The notes: generated from the sequence alone by a model not told the origin. Numbered from the stretch's first letter, positions 44,437-53,383 are shown. The stretch: 64,000 nucleotides of DNA from Mesorhizobium metallidurans STM 2683 (GCF_000350085.1 NZ_CAUM01000096.1:37374-101373), one strand, 5' to 3'. Made by a program: numbers and translations.

Positions 44437-47133
44437 GTGGGGTCGTTCCGAGAACTCGATTGGCAGCTGAGGAATCGCCTATTGGCTCTTTTCCGCGCTA
44501 GGTTCGGCGGTGTTAAGAAGGCTGTTTTCTCGTCGGCGAATATTCCGGCGGCAATGGCCGTGCTGGTTATTGCCATCAGCGCAGTATTCGCGGACCACCA
44601 GAACAAGGTCCTCTCGGACCAAGCCGCCCGTGCGGATGTCCTGGCCAAGGTCAACCTTATCCGCGCCAAGCTCGAAGGTAACATCAACGGAAACCTTCAA
44701 CTGGTGCAGGGATTGGTCGCGGCGGTCGTGACTGAGCCCTATATGGGACAGCAACGCTTCGCCTCGCTCGCGAGTAACCTGTTTGGCGGGGACTCGCAAT
44801 TGAAGAACATTGCCGGCGCGCCCGATCTGGTCATTTCCCTGATGTACCCGATGGAGGGCAACGAGAGGGCAATCGGCCTCGACTACCGCAAGGACGAACG
44901 GCAACGCGCGGGCGCTCTCCGGGCGCGAGACGAGCGCAAGTTGATCCTTGCCGGTCCCGTCAACTTGAGGCAGGGAGGGCAGGGCTTCGTCGGTCGTATT
45001 CCGGTTTTTGTGCCGAGCGCGGGCAACACTGAAAGGTTCTGGGGCATCATTTCAGCCGTTGTCGACGTGCAGCGCCTTTATAGAGCGAGCGGCCTGTCGG
45101 ACGATGATCTCGGGATCGACGTAGCGCTGATCGGCAAGGACGCTCTCGGTCCAGGTGGAGAACAATTCTTCGGCAATGAGGGCGTCGCCAAAAGCGATCC
45201 GGTGACGGCCGAAATTCTGCTCCCGTCCGGTTCGTGGCGGATCGCGGCCATTCCCAAGAACGGCTGGCCTTCAACGCCCGACAACGCATGGTTCTTGCGC
45301 GCGATCATGGCGGTGGCTGGGGCGTTGGTTGTGATCCCCTTCCTGGTTACGGGTCGCCTGATTGGCGAGAGACAACGCAATTATGCGGAACTGCGTCGAT
45401 TGTCGAGACGCCTGGAACTTGCTCTGGAAGCGTCGGCTATTGGCGTTTGGGAACACGATCTCGCGACCAACGAACTTACGTGGGACGATCGCGTCAATGA
45501 AATATACGGCAAGCCAACCGGGGAGGGCCGCGGCTACCTTGACTGGGCGGGATCAATCCACCCGGATGATTTGGCTGGCGCCAATGCAGATTTCGACAAG
45601 GCGATGGCTGACGGTGGACCATATCTGTCGGAGTATCGGATTATTCGTCCGGATGGCGAGATTCGTCATGTTCGATCCAAGGCGATCATTTATCGGGCCG
45701 CAGACGACACCCCAAAAATGATTGGCGCGGAATGGGATGTGACGGCCGATGTCCTATTGAACAAGGATCTGGTTCGCGCAAAACAGCTTTCCGAGTCGAG
45801 AAATGCAGAACTTGAGTTGGCCAAGGCGCGTATAGAGCATACCGCGCTTCACGATTCGCTGACCGGTTTGCCCAACCGGCGTTATCTCGACCAGGTGCTG
45901 GAAGATTACGCAACAGACGCCAGGCGCTCCGGCGGATTTGCGGCACTGCTTCACATCGATCTGGATCGGTTCAAGCACATCAACGATACGCTTGGCCACG
46001 CCGCGGGTGACGCAATGCTTGTTCATGCGTCAACTGTCCTGCGGTCCAAGGTCGATGGCGAGGGATTTGTCGCTCGCATCGGAGGAGACGAATTCATCGT
46101 GCTCTGCGTGGTGCATGACGATATCAAGCGACTGGCGCTGCTCGCTGACCGTGTCATCAACCAGATGCGCGAACCCGTCTACTATCAGGGCCATCGATGC
46201 CGTTTTGGTGTGAGCGTGGGAATTGCGGTCGACAACGGAAAAGGTATCGAAGCCAAACACCTGCTGGTGAACGCTGATATCGCGCTTTACCGGGCAAAGA
46301 GGCGTGGGCGCAATCGATACGAATTCTTCACCGAGGCGATGCAAAGCGAAATCGTCGACACGAAACGGATTGCCGACGAGATTCTCGGCGGCCTTGAGCG
46401 CAACGAGTTCATTCCGTTCTACCAGCCGCAATTTGACGCAAAGACGCTGGAAATTGTTGGGGTTGAGGCGCTGGCGCGATGGAGACATCCGGCGAAGGGT
46501 ATTTTGGCGCCCGATGTCTTCCTGAGGACCGCGGAAGAACTGAATGTCGTCTCGACCATCGATCGAACCATACTGGAGAAATCGCTTTCGGATTTCAAAG
46601 CATGGTCTGCCGCGAACATCAGCGTTCCGAGGGTATCGGTCAACGTTTCGGCGCGGCGCCTTCAAGATGAGGGACTCATAAAGAGTTTGAAGAAGCTGAA
46701 TATCAGGAAAGGAACAGTTTCGTTCGAGCTTGTTGAGTCAATTTTCCTTGACGAGAATGATGACTTTGTTACCTGGAATATTGAGCAGATAAAAGAACTC
46801 GGAATTGACGTGGAAATAGACGATTTTGGCACCGGCTTTGCCTCAATAGTCAGCCTGCTCAAACTACAGCCTCGCCGGCTGAAGATCGATCGTCAGCTTG
46901 TCATCCCGATTGTCAAATCGCCGCAACGAAGGCAGGTCGTCTCCTCGATCATTGAAATCGGCAAGTCCCTGGGCATCGAGGTCATAGCCGAAGGTGTCGA
47001 GACGATGGAGCACGCACGGATACTCAAGAGCCTGGGCTGCGACATATTGCAGGGCTATGCTTTTGGGCAGGCGTTGGATTCCGACGGACTGAAGGCCTTT
47101 GTTGGATCCCGGCGTCTGCGCGCGGTCAGCTAA
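44437..47133 (+). CDS. Membrane GGDEF-EAL cyclic-di-GMP enzyme
   Basis: An 898-residue protein: membrane segment (about 34-55), CHASE-like periplasmic sensor (about 60-280), second membrane segment (about 287-310), PAS domain (about 320-440), GGDEF (about 460-620; RIGGDEF at 547-553) and EAL (about 640-890; GVEALARW near 676, IDDFGTGFASI, EVIAEGVET). GGDEF synthesises and EAL degrades c-di-GMP. The RxxD inhibitory site expected just before GGDEF is replaced by DGEG. The GTG at 44437 lacks a good ribosome site; a TTG at 44482 preceded by GAGGA is an alternative start. It lies directly before the luxR-luxI pair. Confidence 0.9.
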   Translation: MGSFRELDWQLRNRLLALFRARFGGVKKAVFSSANIPAAMAVLVIAISAVFADHQNKVLSDQAARADVLAKVNLIRAKLEGNINGNLQLVQGLVAAVVTEPYMGQQRFASLASNLFGGDSQLKNIAGAPDLVISLMYPMEGNERAIGLDYRKDERQRAGALRARDERKLILAGPVNLRQGGQGFVGRIPVFVPSAGNTERFWGIISAVVDVQRLYRASGLSDDDLGIDVALIGKDALGPGGEQFFGNEGVAKSDPVTAEILLPSGSWRIAAIPKNGWPSTPDNAWFLRAIMAVAGALVVIPFLVTGRLIGERQRNYAELRRLSRRLELALEASAIGVWEHDLATNELTWDDRVNEIYGKPTGEGRGYLDWAGSIHPDDLAGANADFDKAMADGGPYLSEYRIIRPDGEIRHVRSKAIIYRAADDTPKMIGAEWDVTADVLLNKDLVRAKQLSESRNAELELAKARIEHTALHDSLTGLPNRRYLDQVLEDYATDARRSGGFAALLHIDLDRFKHINDTLGHAAGDAMLVHASTVLRSKVDGEGFVARIGGDEFIVLCVVHDDIKRLALLADRVINQMREPVYYQGHRCRFGVSVGIAVDNGKGIEAKHLLVNADIALYRAKRRGRNRYEFFTEAMQSEIVDTKRIADEILGGLERNEFIPFYQPQFDAKTLEIVGVEALARWRHPAKGILAPDVFLRTAEELNVVSTIDRTILEKSLSDFKAWSAANISVPRVSVNVSARRLQDEGLIKSLKKLNIRKGTVSFELVESIFLDENDDFVTWNIEQIKELGIDVEIDDFGTGFASIVSLLKLQPRRLKIDRQLVIPIVKSPQRRQVVSSIIEIGKSLGIEVIAEGVETMEHARILKSLGCDILQGYAFGQALDSDGLKAFVGSRRLRAVS

Positions 47134-47288
47134 CCGCTACGGCCCTGCCTATGCTGATGAACCGCTCCGGTTAGTGGCAGCGTCCGGCCGCCCAAGCGGC
47201 TTCGGCCTCGCCATGCAGCAATGGGATATTCGAATACTCTAATTTAATGTATACTTGTCTTTCAGCATGGGGGCGGGGGGTCTCTGGC

Positions 47289-48011
47289 ATGATTGATTCA
47301 GAGGTGTTCGACTTTGTCGAACGCTGCAGGAAGCACACAGCAACAGGGCCGCTTCTGGGCGACCTTCTTGAAACCGTGAGAAATCTCGGCTTCGAGCATC
47401 TTATCCTGAGCGGGGTTCCGCTCAGTGGTCAGAAACTTGCGCCGATGGTCGAACTGAATGGTTGGCCCACGGGCTGGTTCGAGCGCTATGTCGAGGCCGA
47501 GCATGCTGCTGTTGACGGCGTTTGCATCTATTCGGCGAAGACCCTGAAGCCGTTTTTCTGGGCCGATGTTCCCGCAAAATGGTCCGACACGGACGACTCT
47601 CGACGCGTCGCCGGCGAAGCGACGGAGTTCGGCATCTCGAGCGGCTTTGCGGTGCCGATGCTCAGCGTCCATCATTGGCAATCCGTGCTGTCGTTTGCCT
47701 CCTCGCAAAAGCGCTGCACTTTGTCGCCACGCCAGCAGGTGCAACTGGTGACGATGGCGGTTTACGCCGGCATGTCGATCCAGGCTCTGTCGAATGACGA
47801 TGACGGCGATGAGGGCCTGCTGACCGATCGGGAGAGGGAAGTGCTTTTGTGGGCCGCGGCTGGCAAGACCTCGTCGGAAACATCCCAGATCCTCGGCCTC
47901 ACCGAACGCACCGTCAAATGGCACTCAACGCGAGCTCGCGAGGCTTTTGGGGTCGCTACGACCACACAGGCTGTCGTTGAAGCGGTGCGCAGGCGCCTGA
48001 TCCATCCCTGA
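47289..48011 (+). CDS. LuxR-family quorum-sensing regulator
   Basis: A 240-residue regulator with an N-terminal autoinducer-binding domain (about residues 20-160) and a C-terminal LuxR helix-turn-helix (LLTDREREVLLWAAAGKTSS to TERTVKWHSTRAREAFGV, about 175-235). The binding domain has the expected Trp and Tyr (GWFERYVEAE) and a WADV Trp; the usual Asp-Pro is Asp-Gly. The ATG at 47289 is preferred over an in-frame ATG 14 codons earlier. The luxI gene follows 83 bp downstream on the same strand, so it is the likely cognate receptor. Confidence 0.9.
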   Translation: MIDSEVFDFVERCRKHTATGPLLGDLLETVRNLGFEHLILSGVPLSGQKLAPMVELNGWPTGWFERYVEAEHAAVDGVCIYSAKTLKPFFWADVPAKWSDTDDSRRVAGEATEFGISSGFAVPMLSVHHWQSVLSFASSQKRCTLSPRQQVQLVTMAVYAGMSIQALSNDDDGDEGLLTDREREVLLWAAAGKTSSETSQILGLTERTVKWHSTRAREAFGVATTTQAVVEAVRRRLIHP

Positions 48012-48018
48012 GTGCGTC

Positions 48019-48038
48019 AACTGTTCGATCGGACAGGT
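48019..48038. promoter_or_regulatory. lux-box-like palindrome upstream of luxI
   Basis: AACTGTTCGATCGGACAGGT is a 20-bp imperfect palindrome around CGATCG, with CTGT and ACAG arms as in lux boxes. It lies 57 bp before the luxI ATG and just upstream of a possible -10 (TATATT at 48043-48048), where it would cover the -35 area. The palindrome is seen; LuxR binding is inferred. Confidence 0.65.
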
Positions 48039-48094
48039 GACGTATATTAGCGCGGCTGCGACTATCCACCCGAGAACGATCGGGGGGTCGCGCC

Positions 48095-48751
48095 ATGATA
48101 ACGGCACACGTAGTCAATGCGCATAACAAGCATCTCTATGAAAACGAATTCGACGAGTTTTTGCGCCGGCGTCACGATTTCTTCGTGCACCAGAAACATT
48201 GGCGCCCTCCGAGCCCGGATGGTCGCGAGCTAGACCAGTTCGATACCGACGCAGCAACTTATCTGCTCGGTATCGAAGACGGTCGCGTGGTGACCTCGGC
48301 CCGATTGATCCCAACGAGCGAGCCGCACATGGTCTCGGAGGTCTTTTCTCACATGTGCGAAAAATCGGGCGTCCCGAGACGCCCCGATTGGGCCGAATGG
48401 ACACGCACCTTCGTCGTTCCCGACAAACGCTCGCCCGGACTGCGCGGCACGCTGACGCAACTGTGCTGCGCGGTGATGGAATACGCCCTCGACGAGGGCC
48501 TCAGCGCCGTCGGCGGTGTCCAGGAAACCTACTTCATGCCGCACCACGGCGCGCTCAAATGGCGCGCCGAGCCGATGGGCATGGCCAGGGAAGAAAACGG
48601 CGAATGGTACATCGTCGCTTATATCGATGTGAATGAGGCGGCACTGGCGAGTGTGCGGAGGATCCTTGGGATTGAGCATTCGTTGCTCGTCCGGCGCGGA
48701 GCCCAGCCACCATTTGTCCGTTGGCCCGAGAAGCGCTTAGAGGTCGCCTGA
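48095..48751 (+). CDS. Acyl-homoserine-lactone synthase (LuxI family)
   Basis: A 218-residue autoinducer synthase. The conserved LuxI residues are present: Arg in FLRRRHDFF, Trp36, Asp47 and Asp50, Arg70 (TSARLIP), Phe84, Glu101 and Arg104 (WAEWTRTFVV). It joins the homoserine-lactone part of SAM to an acyl group from acyl-ACP or acyl-CoA; the acyl chain cannot be predicted. The gene lies behind a lux-box-like palindrome, and its stop overlaps an ATG (TGATG) in the frame of the next small gene, suggesting cotranscription. Confidence 0.95.
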   Translation: MITAHVVNAHNKHLYENEFDEFLRRRHDFFVHQKHWRPPSPDGRELDQFDTDAATYLLGIEDGRVVTSARLIPTSEPHMVSEVFSHMCEKSGVPRRPDWAEWTRTFVVPDKRSPGLRGTLTQLCCAVMEYALDEGLSAVGGVQETYFMPHHGALKWRAEPMGMAREENGEWYIVAYIDVNEAALASVRRILGIEHSLLVRRGAQPPFVRWPEKRLEVA

Positions 48752-48837
48752 TGAGCTCAAGTGGACCATCCTCAGAAGGCGATCGCGTAAAACTATTTTT
48801 GTCAACGAGGCTGCAGCAACGACGAAGGAGGAAGACC

Positions 48838-49101
48838 ATGCAACCCGCTGTGATAGTCGCAAGCTCTTGTATCGCTTTACCTAGTATCTTTTCAACTCCC
48901 AGCCGTGCTACGGAGCTGAAGATGTCGACACCTAGCGAGATGGCATTCAACATGCCTGAGCTCAAGGGCGCCCCAGGCGGAAACTCTTTGATTCTTGTTG
49001 GGTCCAAGACTTGTAATAAGCCTGACGGGACAACCAGCAACTGTGACAAAACGTGCAACGCAGGCGAAACCTTCTATGGTAACTGCGACTCTAAACATTA
49101 G
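48838..49101 (+). CDS. Small secreted four-cysteine protein 1
   Basis: An 87-residue product with a hydrophobic N-terminus (PAVIVASSCIALPSIFS, cleavage likely near PSRA). The mature part has exactly four Cys, clustered at residues 59, 69, 73 and 83 (TCNKPDGTTSNCDKTC and GNC). The ATG at 48838 follows a strong AGGAGG, spacing 6. An in-frame ATG at 48751, overlapping the luxI stop, would add 29 residues including RRRRK, giving the basic n-region that the short form lacks. No known family. It is the first of three such genes after luxI. Confidence 0.65.
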   Translation: MQPAVIVASSCIALPSIFSTPSRATELKMSTPSEMAFNMPELKGAPGGNSLILVGSKTCNKPDGTTSNCDKTCNAGETFYGNCDSKH

Positions 49102-49195
49102 GGACTGATTGCGTCATTCGTAGCGCGTGTTGATGATGTTCTCCTTTGAAGCTAGCCGCTGAAGACGACCGTCACCAACTGTGCAAGGAGGAACT

Positions 49196-49501
49196 GTGGT
49201 TAATTTAAAGGTTTTTGCGCCCCTTGCTGGGATTATCTCATTTGTCCCATCAGAAGTGGTTTACGCCGACAACGGGCAGTACTTCGTCTCACACCGGTAT
49301 TATTGCAGCTCGGCCGAAAAAACTGACGCTGGCGATCAGACGATTTCTGCTGATGGGTCTTCATGCGAAGCTTCGCGCCAAGCGATCGCAGAAACCGTAG
49401 CACGGTCTGGAGGGGATGTGTGCAGGGCATTCGATCAAGACTGGTTCTGGAACAAGCGATCTGAGGAAATACAAGCAAGTGGCAGTTGCGCACCGCAATA
49501 A
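49196..49501 (+). CDS. Small secreted four-cysteine protein 2
   Basis: A 101-residue product starting at a GTG preceded by AAGGAGG. The signal peptide is plausible (one Lys, then VFAPLAGIISFV; cleavage after VVYA). Mature cysteines are at 37, 57, 76 and 98, evenly spread, suggesting two disulfides. WFWNKR near the C-terminus is notable. No family recognised and no sequence similarity to its two neighbours beyond the architecture. Confidence 0.65.
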   Translation: MVNLKVFAPLAGIISFVPSEVVYADNGQYFVSHRYYCSSAEKTDAGDQTISADGSSCEASRQAIAETVARSGGDVCRAFDQDWFWNKRSEEIQASGSCAPQ

Positions 49502-49663
49502 CTTAGCGGGCCGCTATCGCGCGGGTGACGGGCTGTTGCCACCCATTTACACGTCCTTGGGAGAGCACGAGATTGCCGGTACTCCAGGTTGGCATGGGAC
49601 GGGCATCGTAAAGACAAGAGATACAGAAATCTGCGATATCTTCTTACTATAGGAGCGGTTACT

Positions 49664-49981
49664 ATGAGCGCTGAATGGAAGAATAAAAAAATCAGGATCC
49701 TGATTTACTTCATGGCTGCAACTGTGTGCTTGGGAGCAAGTCTTGGCTCGGCGCTTGCTGGGTCTTGCTCCGGGAATGCATGCGCGGATATCCAGCTTCA
49801 AAAACGCGCCGACGGCTGCATGATTTTTCACAATAGTGGAAGAAAACAAGTTAAGATTGAGCATCACGTCGGCGGGGTAGGAATTGGCATAGCATATGCC
49901 AATTCAGATTTCGCTCTAAAGGCGATAGAGGGCTATTGCATGACTGGATTTGACGCTGACTATACAGCTAATTACGTATAG
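49664..49981 (+). CDS. Small secreted four-cysteine protein 3
   Basis: A 105-residue product whose ATG follows AGGAG. A good signal peptide (KNKKIRILIYFMAATVCLG, cleavage near SALA) is followed by a mature part with four Cys: SCSGNAC (35, 40), GC (52) and YC (92). The SCSGNAC start and HNSGRKQVKI segment resemble a type of small exported protein I have seen in other proteobacteria without assigned function. Local GC is lower than in the flanking core genes. Confidence 0.7.
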   Translation: MSAEWKNKKIRILIYFMAATVCLGASLGSALAGSCSGNACADIQLQKRADGCMIFHNSGRKQVKIEHHVGGVGIGIAYANSDFALKAIEGYCMTGFDADYTANYV

Positions 49982-50034
49982 ATATTGGCGCGGAGACCGT
50001 CGCGGTTGTTCACTGATACGTGGTTGGCCCGCAA

Positions 50035-50469
50035 TCAGAGCATTATCCAACATTCCCCATCACAGCAGAGATAGGGCACATCATCGAATGTAAGGACCTC
50101 GCACCCCTGCCGAGCACGACCTCCATTGGACGTTTTCATTCGTGCTGCAGGCGCAGTCGCTCTGGCTTGAGCGAAAAGCTGCATGAAAAGAACCGCCGAC
50201 GCGTCCTCTTTGTTGGGCTCAGAAAGTGAAATCTTTGCAAGGGGATGCTGGTGATCTTTGCATTTCACGTTGCGGATATGTGCTACGGACGAGATCAAAG
50301 AAACGGGGATGGATACCCATTGCTCGCACGAGAACGAGGATGAAAACAACAGCACGGAGCTGTCAGTTTCATCGGCTTTGACGAGCCCAAAAAGCGTTAG
50401 GTCCATGGGCTCAACGAGCTGGTTGGCGGCCAACTGTGAAACAAACTCAGATGGTTCGTAAGTACGCAT
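50035..50469 (-). CDS. Hypothetical protein convergent with the small secreted genes
   Basis: A 144-residue leftward frame. The ATG at 50469 has GGAGGG seven bases upstream; longer starts exist but lack such a site. The product has no signal peptide, and its C-terminus is cysteine-rich (DDVPYLCCDGECWIML). No family is recognised. Its tail-to-tail position against the small secreted genes, 53 bp apart, makes it a possible intracellular partner, but this is only positional. Confidence 0.5.
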   Translation of the reverse strand: MRTYEPSEFVSQLAANQLVEPMDLTLFGLVKADETDSSVLLFSSSFSCEQWVSIPVSLISSVAHIRNVKCKDHQHPLAKISLSEPNKEDASAVLFMQLFAQARATAPAARMKTSNGGRARQGCEVLTFDDVPYLCCDGECWIML

Positions 50470-50697
50470 TCCAAAGCCCTCCAGCTCAATGTGCTGCATT
50501 TGGGACAGACTAATCACATAATAGCACAAATAGCGGAGAGCCCGACGATCCTCCGCCGAACCCCACGATTTGCATCCCACCCAACCGCAACCATCCGGGA
50601 CCCGGCCTCAAACTTTGGCCGATTGCCGGGGAGCGTCCCTAGTCGCACGCGATTTTGTCGAATTGGGTTGTTCGTAAAACTCAACACTGAAAAGAAT

Positions 50698-51117
50698 ATG
50701 AGATGGAAAAAGTGTTTGGCTGGGGTTTCTGGAAGCTTTTCGAACTTTCTGTCTGGCACCTCCAGCCAAATTGCGCGCGCTTATCAAGGAAGTTGGCGGG
50801 TCTGGAATCCGCAGTGGTGCAAACTTGACCGAAGCAACGTCGGTGGGGGCCTCCTGTTCATAGCCTTTCGTGTGAAACCCGTCGAAGGTATCGCGAGCGG
50901 GTTGTCGCCCATCACCGGATCGGAATGACTGAGCAAAGACGGTCGGCCGCTCGGTGATCTCGTTGGCGGCCTTGTGGGTAGTTTCCTTTCGCAGTCGTCC
51001 GAAAGGGCTATCGAAGAAGTGACGCGGCAGGGCGTCATCAAGGCGCTTCCCGAACTCGCGGTTTGTTCGTCAAAGACGGCCACCGGCAATAAGCTTTGCA
51101 TCCGGCTCGCGGCGTAG
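50698..51117 (+). pseudogene. Possible broken gene with one in-frame stop
   Basis: One reading frame runs from an ATG at 50698 to TAG at 51117, interrupted only by TGA at 50926-50928. The part after the stop, GDLVGGLVGSFLSQSSERAI then EEVTRQGVIKALPELA, looks protein-like. It overlaps the 3' end of the convergent MFS gene by 48 bp. No family recognised and no good ribosome site. The rest of the 600-bp gap 50470-51069 shows nothing else. This may be chance. Confidence 0.25.
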
Positions 51118-52284
51118 ACGCCACATTGCTACTGTCCCAAAAAACGGGCCAATCGCCAAAGTGGCGAAGGCATAGCGCCATGTCAGCAAGTCGATCATGA
51201 AAGGCATCGTTTGGATCGAAAAGAAAGACAATAGGAATCCAATAGACGTTTGGATCGTGAGCAGTGATCCGACGAGCCCTGGCGGCGAGAGTTCAGCTAT
51301 TGCCGCCGAGAACTGAGCTGAATCGGCTACGATGCTTATGCCCCAGACGATCGCGACGGTTACCAGGGCGACCATGCCTACACTGGGCATCAGGCCAATG
51401 GTGGCGGCGCAGAGACCGCTGACTGTCATCGCTGTTATAGTGATCGTGGTCCGGCCCAAACGATCTGCCAAAAATCCGGCAGTGACACTGCCGAAAGCTC
51501 CACTAGCGATCACAGCAAACGTCAATAAACCCACTGAAGGCGTCGTTGTTGGCTTGGCTTGCTCAGTAGCCCAGCCGAGGAATGTGCCGATCCACGCCCA
51601 CATCGCGTAGAGTTCCCACATATGTCCAACGTAGCCCGCATTTGCGAGCAAAATGGATCGGCGCCCGAGTTCTCTCCAAGCTTCACCCGGCATGAACGAA
51701 GGGCTAGGACGATGCGCCGGTCCGAGTTGAGCAAATAGTATGGCCAAGCCAGAAAGCGCCGCGCAAATCGACGAGGCCACAATAGTTGTGTGCCATCCAA
51801 GTCCAGCTATTTCGCTGAAAAGGTGTGGCATTGCAGAGCCCAAAGTTAAAGCTCCGACCAGCAAACCAATCAGTGTCCCCATAGCGCGCTCAGCCCAACT
51901 GGCCGCGAGTTTCATGCCGACGGGGTATACTCCCGCGAGGGCCGCGCCAGTTAGGAAGCGGAGCGCGATCGTCGTGGTGCCATTGAAACCCGTCACCAAG
52001 AGGTCCGCGTTAAGCAGTGCGCCGGTGATGGCGCAGCCGGCGAACAGGCGTCTTGGGTCAAAACGGTCTGCAAGGCAAAACCATGCGCTGACCAGCGTCC
52101 CCGCCACAAAACCAAGTTGTACCGAGCCCGTGAGAAGGCCCGCCTGCTGTGCGGAAATTTGTCCGGCCTTTGCCAGTGTTGCCGATGCCGAACTTGCTGA
52201 GAACCAAAGAGTCATCGCGGAAACTTGGCAAAATACAATCACCAGGATCGAGCGCGCCTTTTGCCGCATTTCATTTAACTCCAT
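51070..52284 (-). CDS. MFS transporter
   Basis: A 404-residue major facilitator protein with about 12 helices. The loop 2-3 signature is seen as LADRFDPRRL and its second-half copy as GFLADRLGRTTI. It begins with an MTLWFSASSASATL segment in helix 1. It is the third gene of a leftward set with the acyl-CoA synthetase and quinone-oxidoreductase-like gene; 21 bp separate it from the latter. A carboxylate or the starting compound of the pathway is a reasonable guess as substrate. Confidence 0.85.
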   Translation of the reverse strand: MELNEMRQKARSILVIVFCQVSAMTLWFSASSASATLAKAGQISAQQAGLLTGSVQLGFVAGTLVSAWFCLADRFDPRRLFAGCAITGALLNADLLVTGFNGTTTIALRFLTGAALAGVYPVGMKLAASWAERAMGTLIGLLVGALTLGSAMPHLFSEIAGLGWHTTIVASSICAALSGLAILFAQLGPAHRPSPSFMPGEAWRELGRRSILLANAGYVGHMWELYAMWAWIGTFLGWATEQAKPTTTPSVGLLTFAVIASGAFGSVTAGFLADRLGRTTITITAMTVSGLCAATIGLMPSVGMVALVTVAIVWGISIVADSAQFSAAIAELSPPGLVGSLLTIQTSIGFLLSFFSIQTMPFMIDLLTWRYAFATLAIGPFFGTVAMWRLRREPDAKLIAGGRL

Positions 52285-52305
52285 ACTCGAATGGCTGCGA
52301 CACAC

Positions 52306-53280
52306 CTATCGCACGATGTCGATGATCACTTTCCCGGCAGCGTTTCTTGTTTCGAGTTGCTGCAGCGCCTTGCTAAGCTGCTCCAGCGGATAGCGTCCGG
52401 CGATAGTGACGGCGAAGGTTGCTCTTTGGATCTCTTGAAGCAGCAAAAGGGTGTTCGCTTGATGTTCTTCCGGCACACGTCGCGCCCATGCACTCCAGTG
52501 GATACCCATCACGTCGATCGATTTCAAAAGGACGAGATTGAGGGGAGGCTTAGGGATCTCTCCTGAGGCAAAGCCGACCACCAGATAGCGTCCGCCCCAG
52601 GCTGTAGCTCGCATCAGCGCTTCAGTATGAGCACCGCCGGTCAAATCCAGCACGACATCGGCGCCTTTGCCGTCGGTTGCGTCCTTTACGGCGTCTTTGA
52701 GATCGGACCGATCTGCGTCGAGAACCGTGTCGACGGCGAGCAGCCGGTTGAGTTTGGCCGTGCCGCTCGCACAGGCGATAATTCGGGCGCCGAAAAGCTT
52801 TCCGATGTCGATCGCGGCAAGGCCCACCCCGCCGGTCGCGCCGGTGATGACAAGCGTTTCTCCGGGCTTCAAAGTCGCCCGCTGCTTCATCGCATACAAA
52901 ACCGTGCCATGTGCTACGATCACGCTTGCTGCCTGGTCTAGTGAAACATCTGATGGGACCGGCACCACGGCGGACGCATGGACCGCTACAACCTGTTGTG
53001 CGGCGCCATGGCCGATATAGGCGCAGACGCGATCGCCGACCGCCAGGCCGCTGACGTTAGAACCCAGGGAGATGATGGTACCCGCGCATTCAGCGCCGGG
53101 CGCGAACGGACGCTGCGGCTTCACCTGATACTGGTCGCGGATGATCAAAGTGTCCATGAAGTTGAGGGCAACCACATCCACGGCGACGAGCACTTCGTCC
53201 GGTCCCGCCACAGGTTCGGGAATATCCTTCAAAGTAAGCCTATCGGGTGGTCCCGGCTCGAGCGACAGCATGGCCTTCAT
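52306..53280 (-). CDS. Quinone oxidoreductase-like MDR enzyme
   Basis: A 324-residue zinc-independent medium-chain dehydrogenase/reductase of the NADPH:quinone oxidoreductase class. The catalytic-domain signature is FAPGAECAGTIISLGSNVSG; the NADPH loop is VITGATGGVGLAAIDIGKL near residue 140. Related enzymes reduce quinones or enoyl-CoA compounds. The second ATG (53280) has GGAGA at proper spacing, so it is chosen. Lies between the acyl-CoA synthetase and the MFS gene. Confidence 0.85.
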   Translation of the reverse strand: MKAMLSLEPGPPDRLTLKDIPEPVAGPDEVLVAVDVVALNFMDTLIIRDQYQVKPQRPFAPGAECAGTIISLGSNVSGLAVGDRVCAYIGHGAAQQVVAVHASAVVPVPSDVSLDQAASVIVAHGTVLYAMKQRATLKPGETLVITGATGGVGLAAIDIGKLFGARIIACASGTAKLNRLLAVDTVLDADRSDLKDAVKDATDGKGADVVLDLTGGAHTEALMRATAWGGRYLVVGFASGEIPKPPLNLVLLKSIDVMGIHWSAWARRVPEEHQANTLLLLQEIQRATFAVTIAGRYPLEQLSKALQQLETRNAAGKVIIDIVR

Positions 53281-53383
53281 GTTCATTCTCCAGGACGCAC
53301 GTGGGTCCGATCCTTGAAGCGGAAAGATTCTGGGCGGTATGTTCGAAACTGCGTGGGGATAGTGGCGGCGTCGGCGGTGAGCT

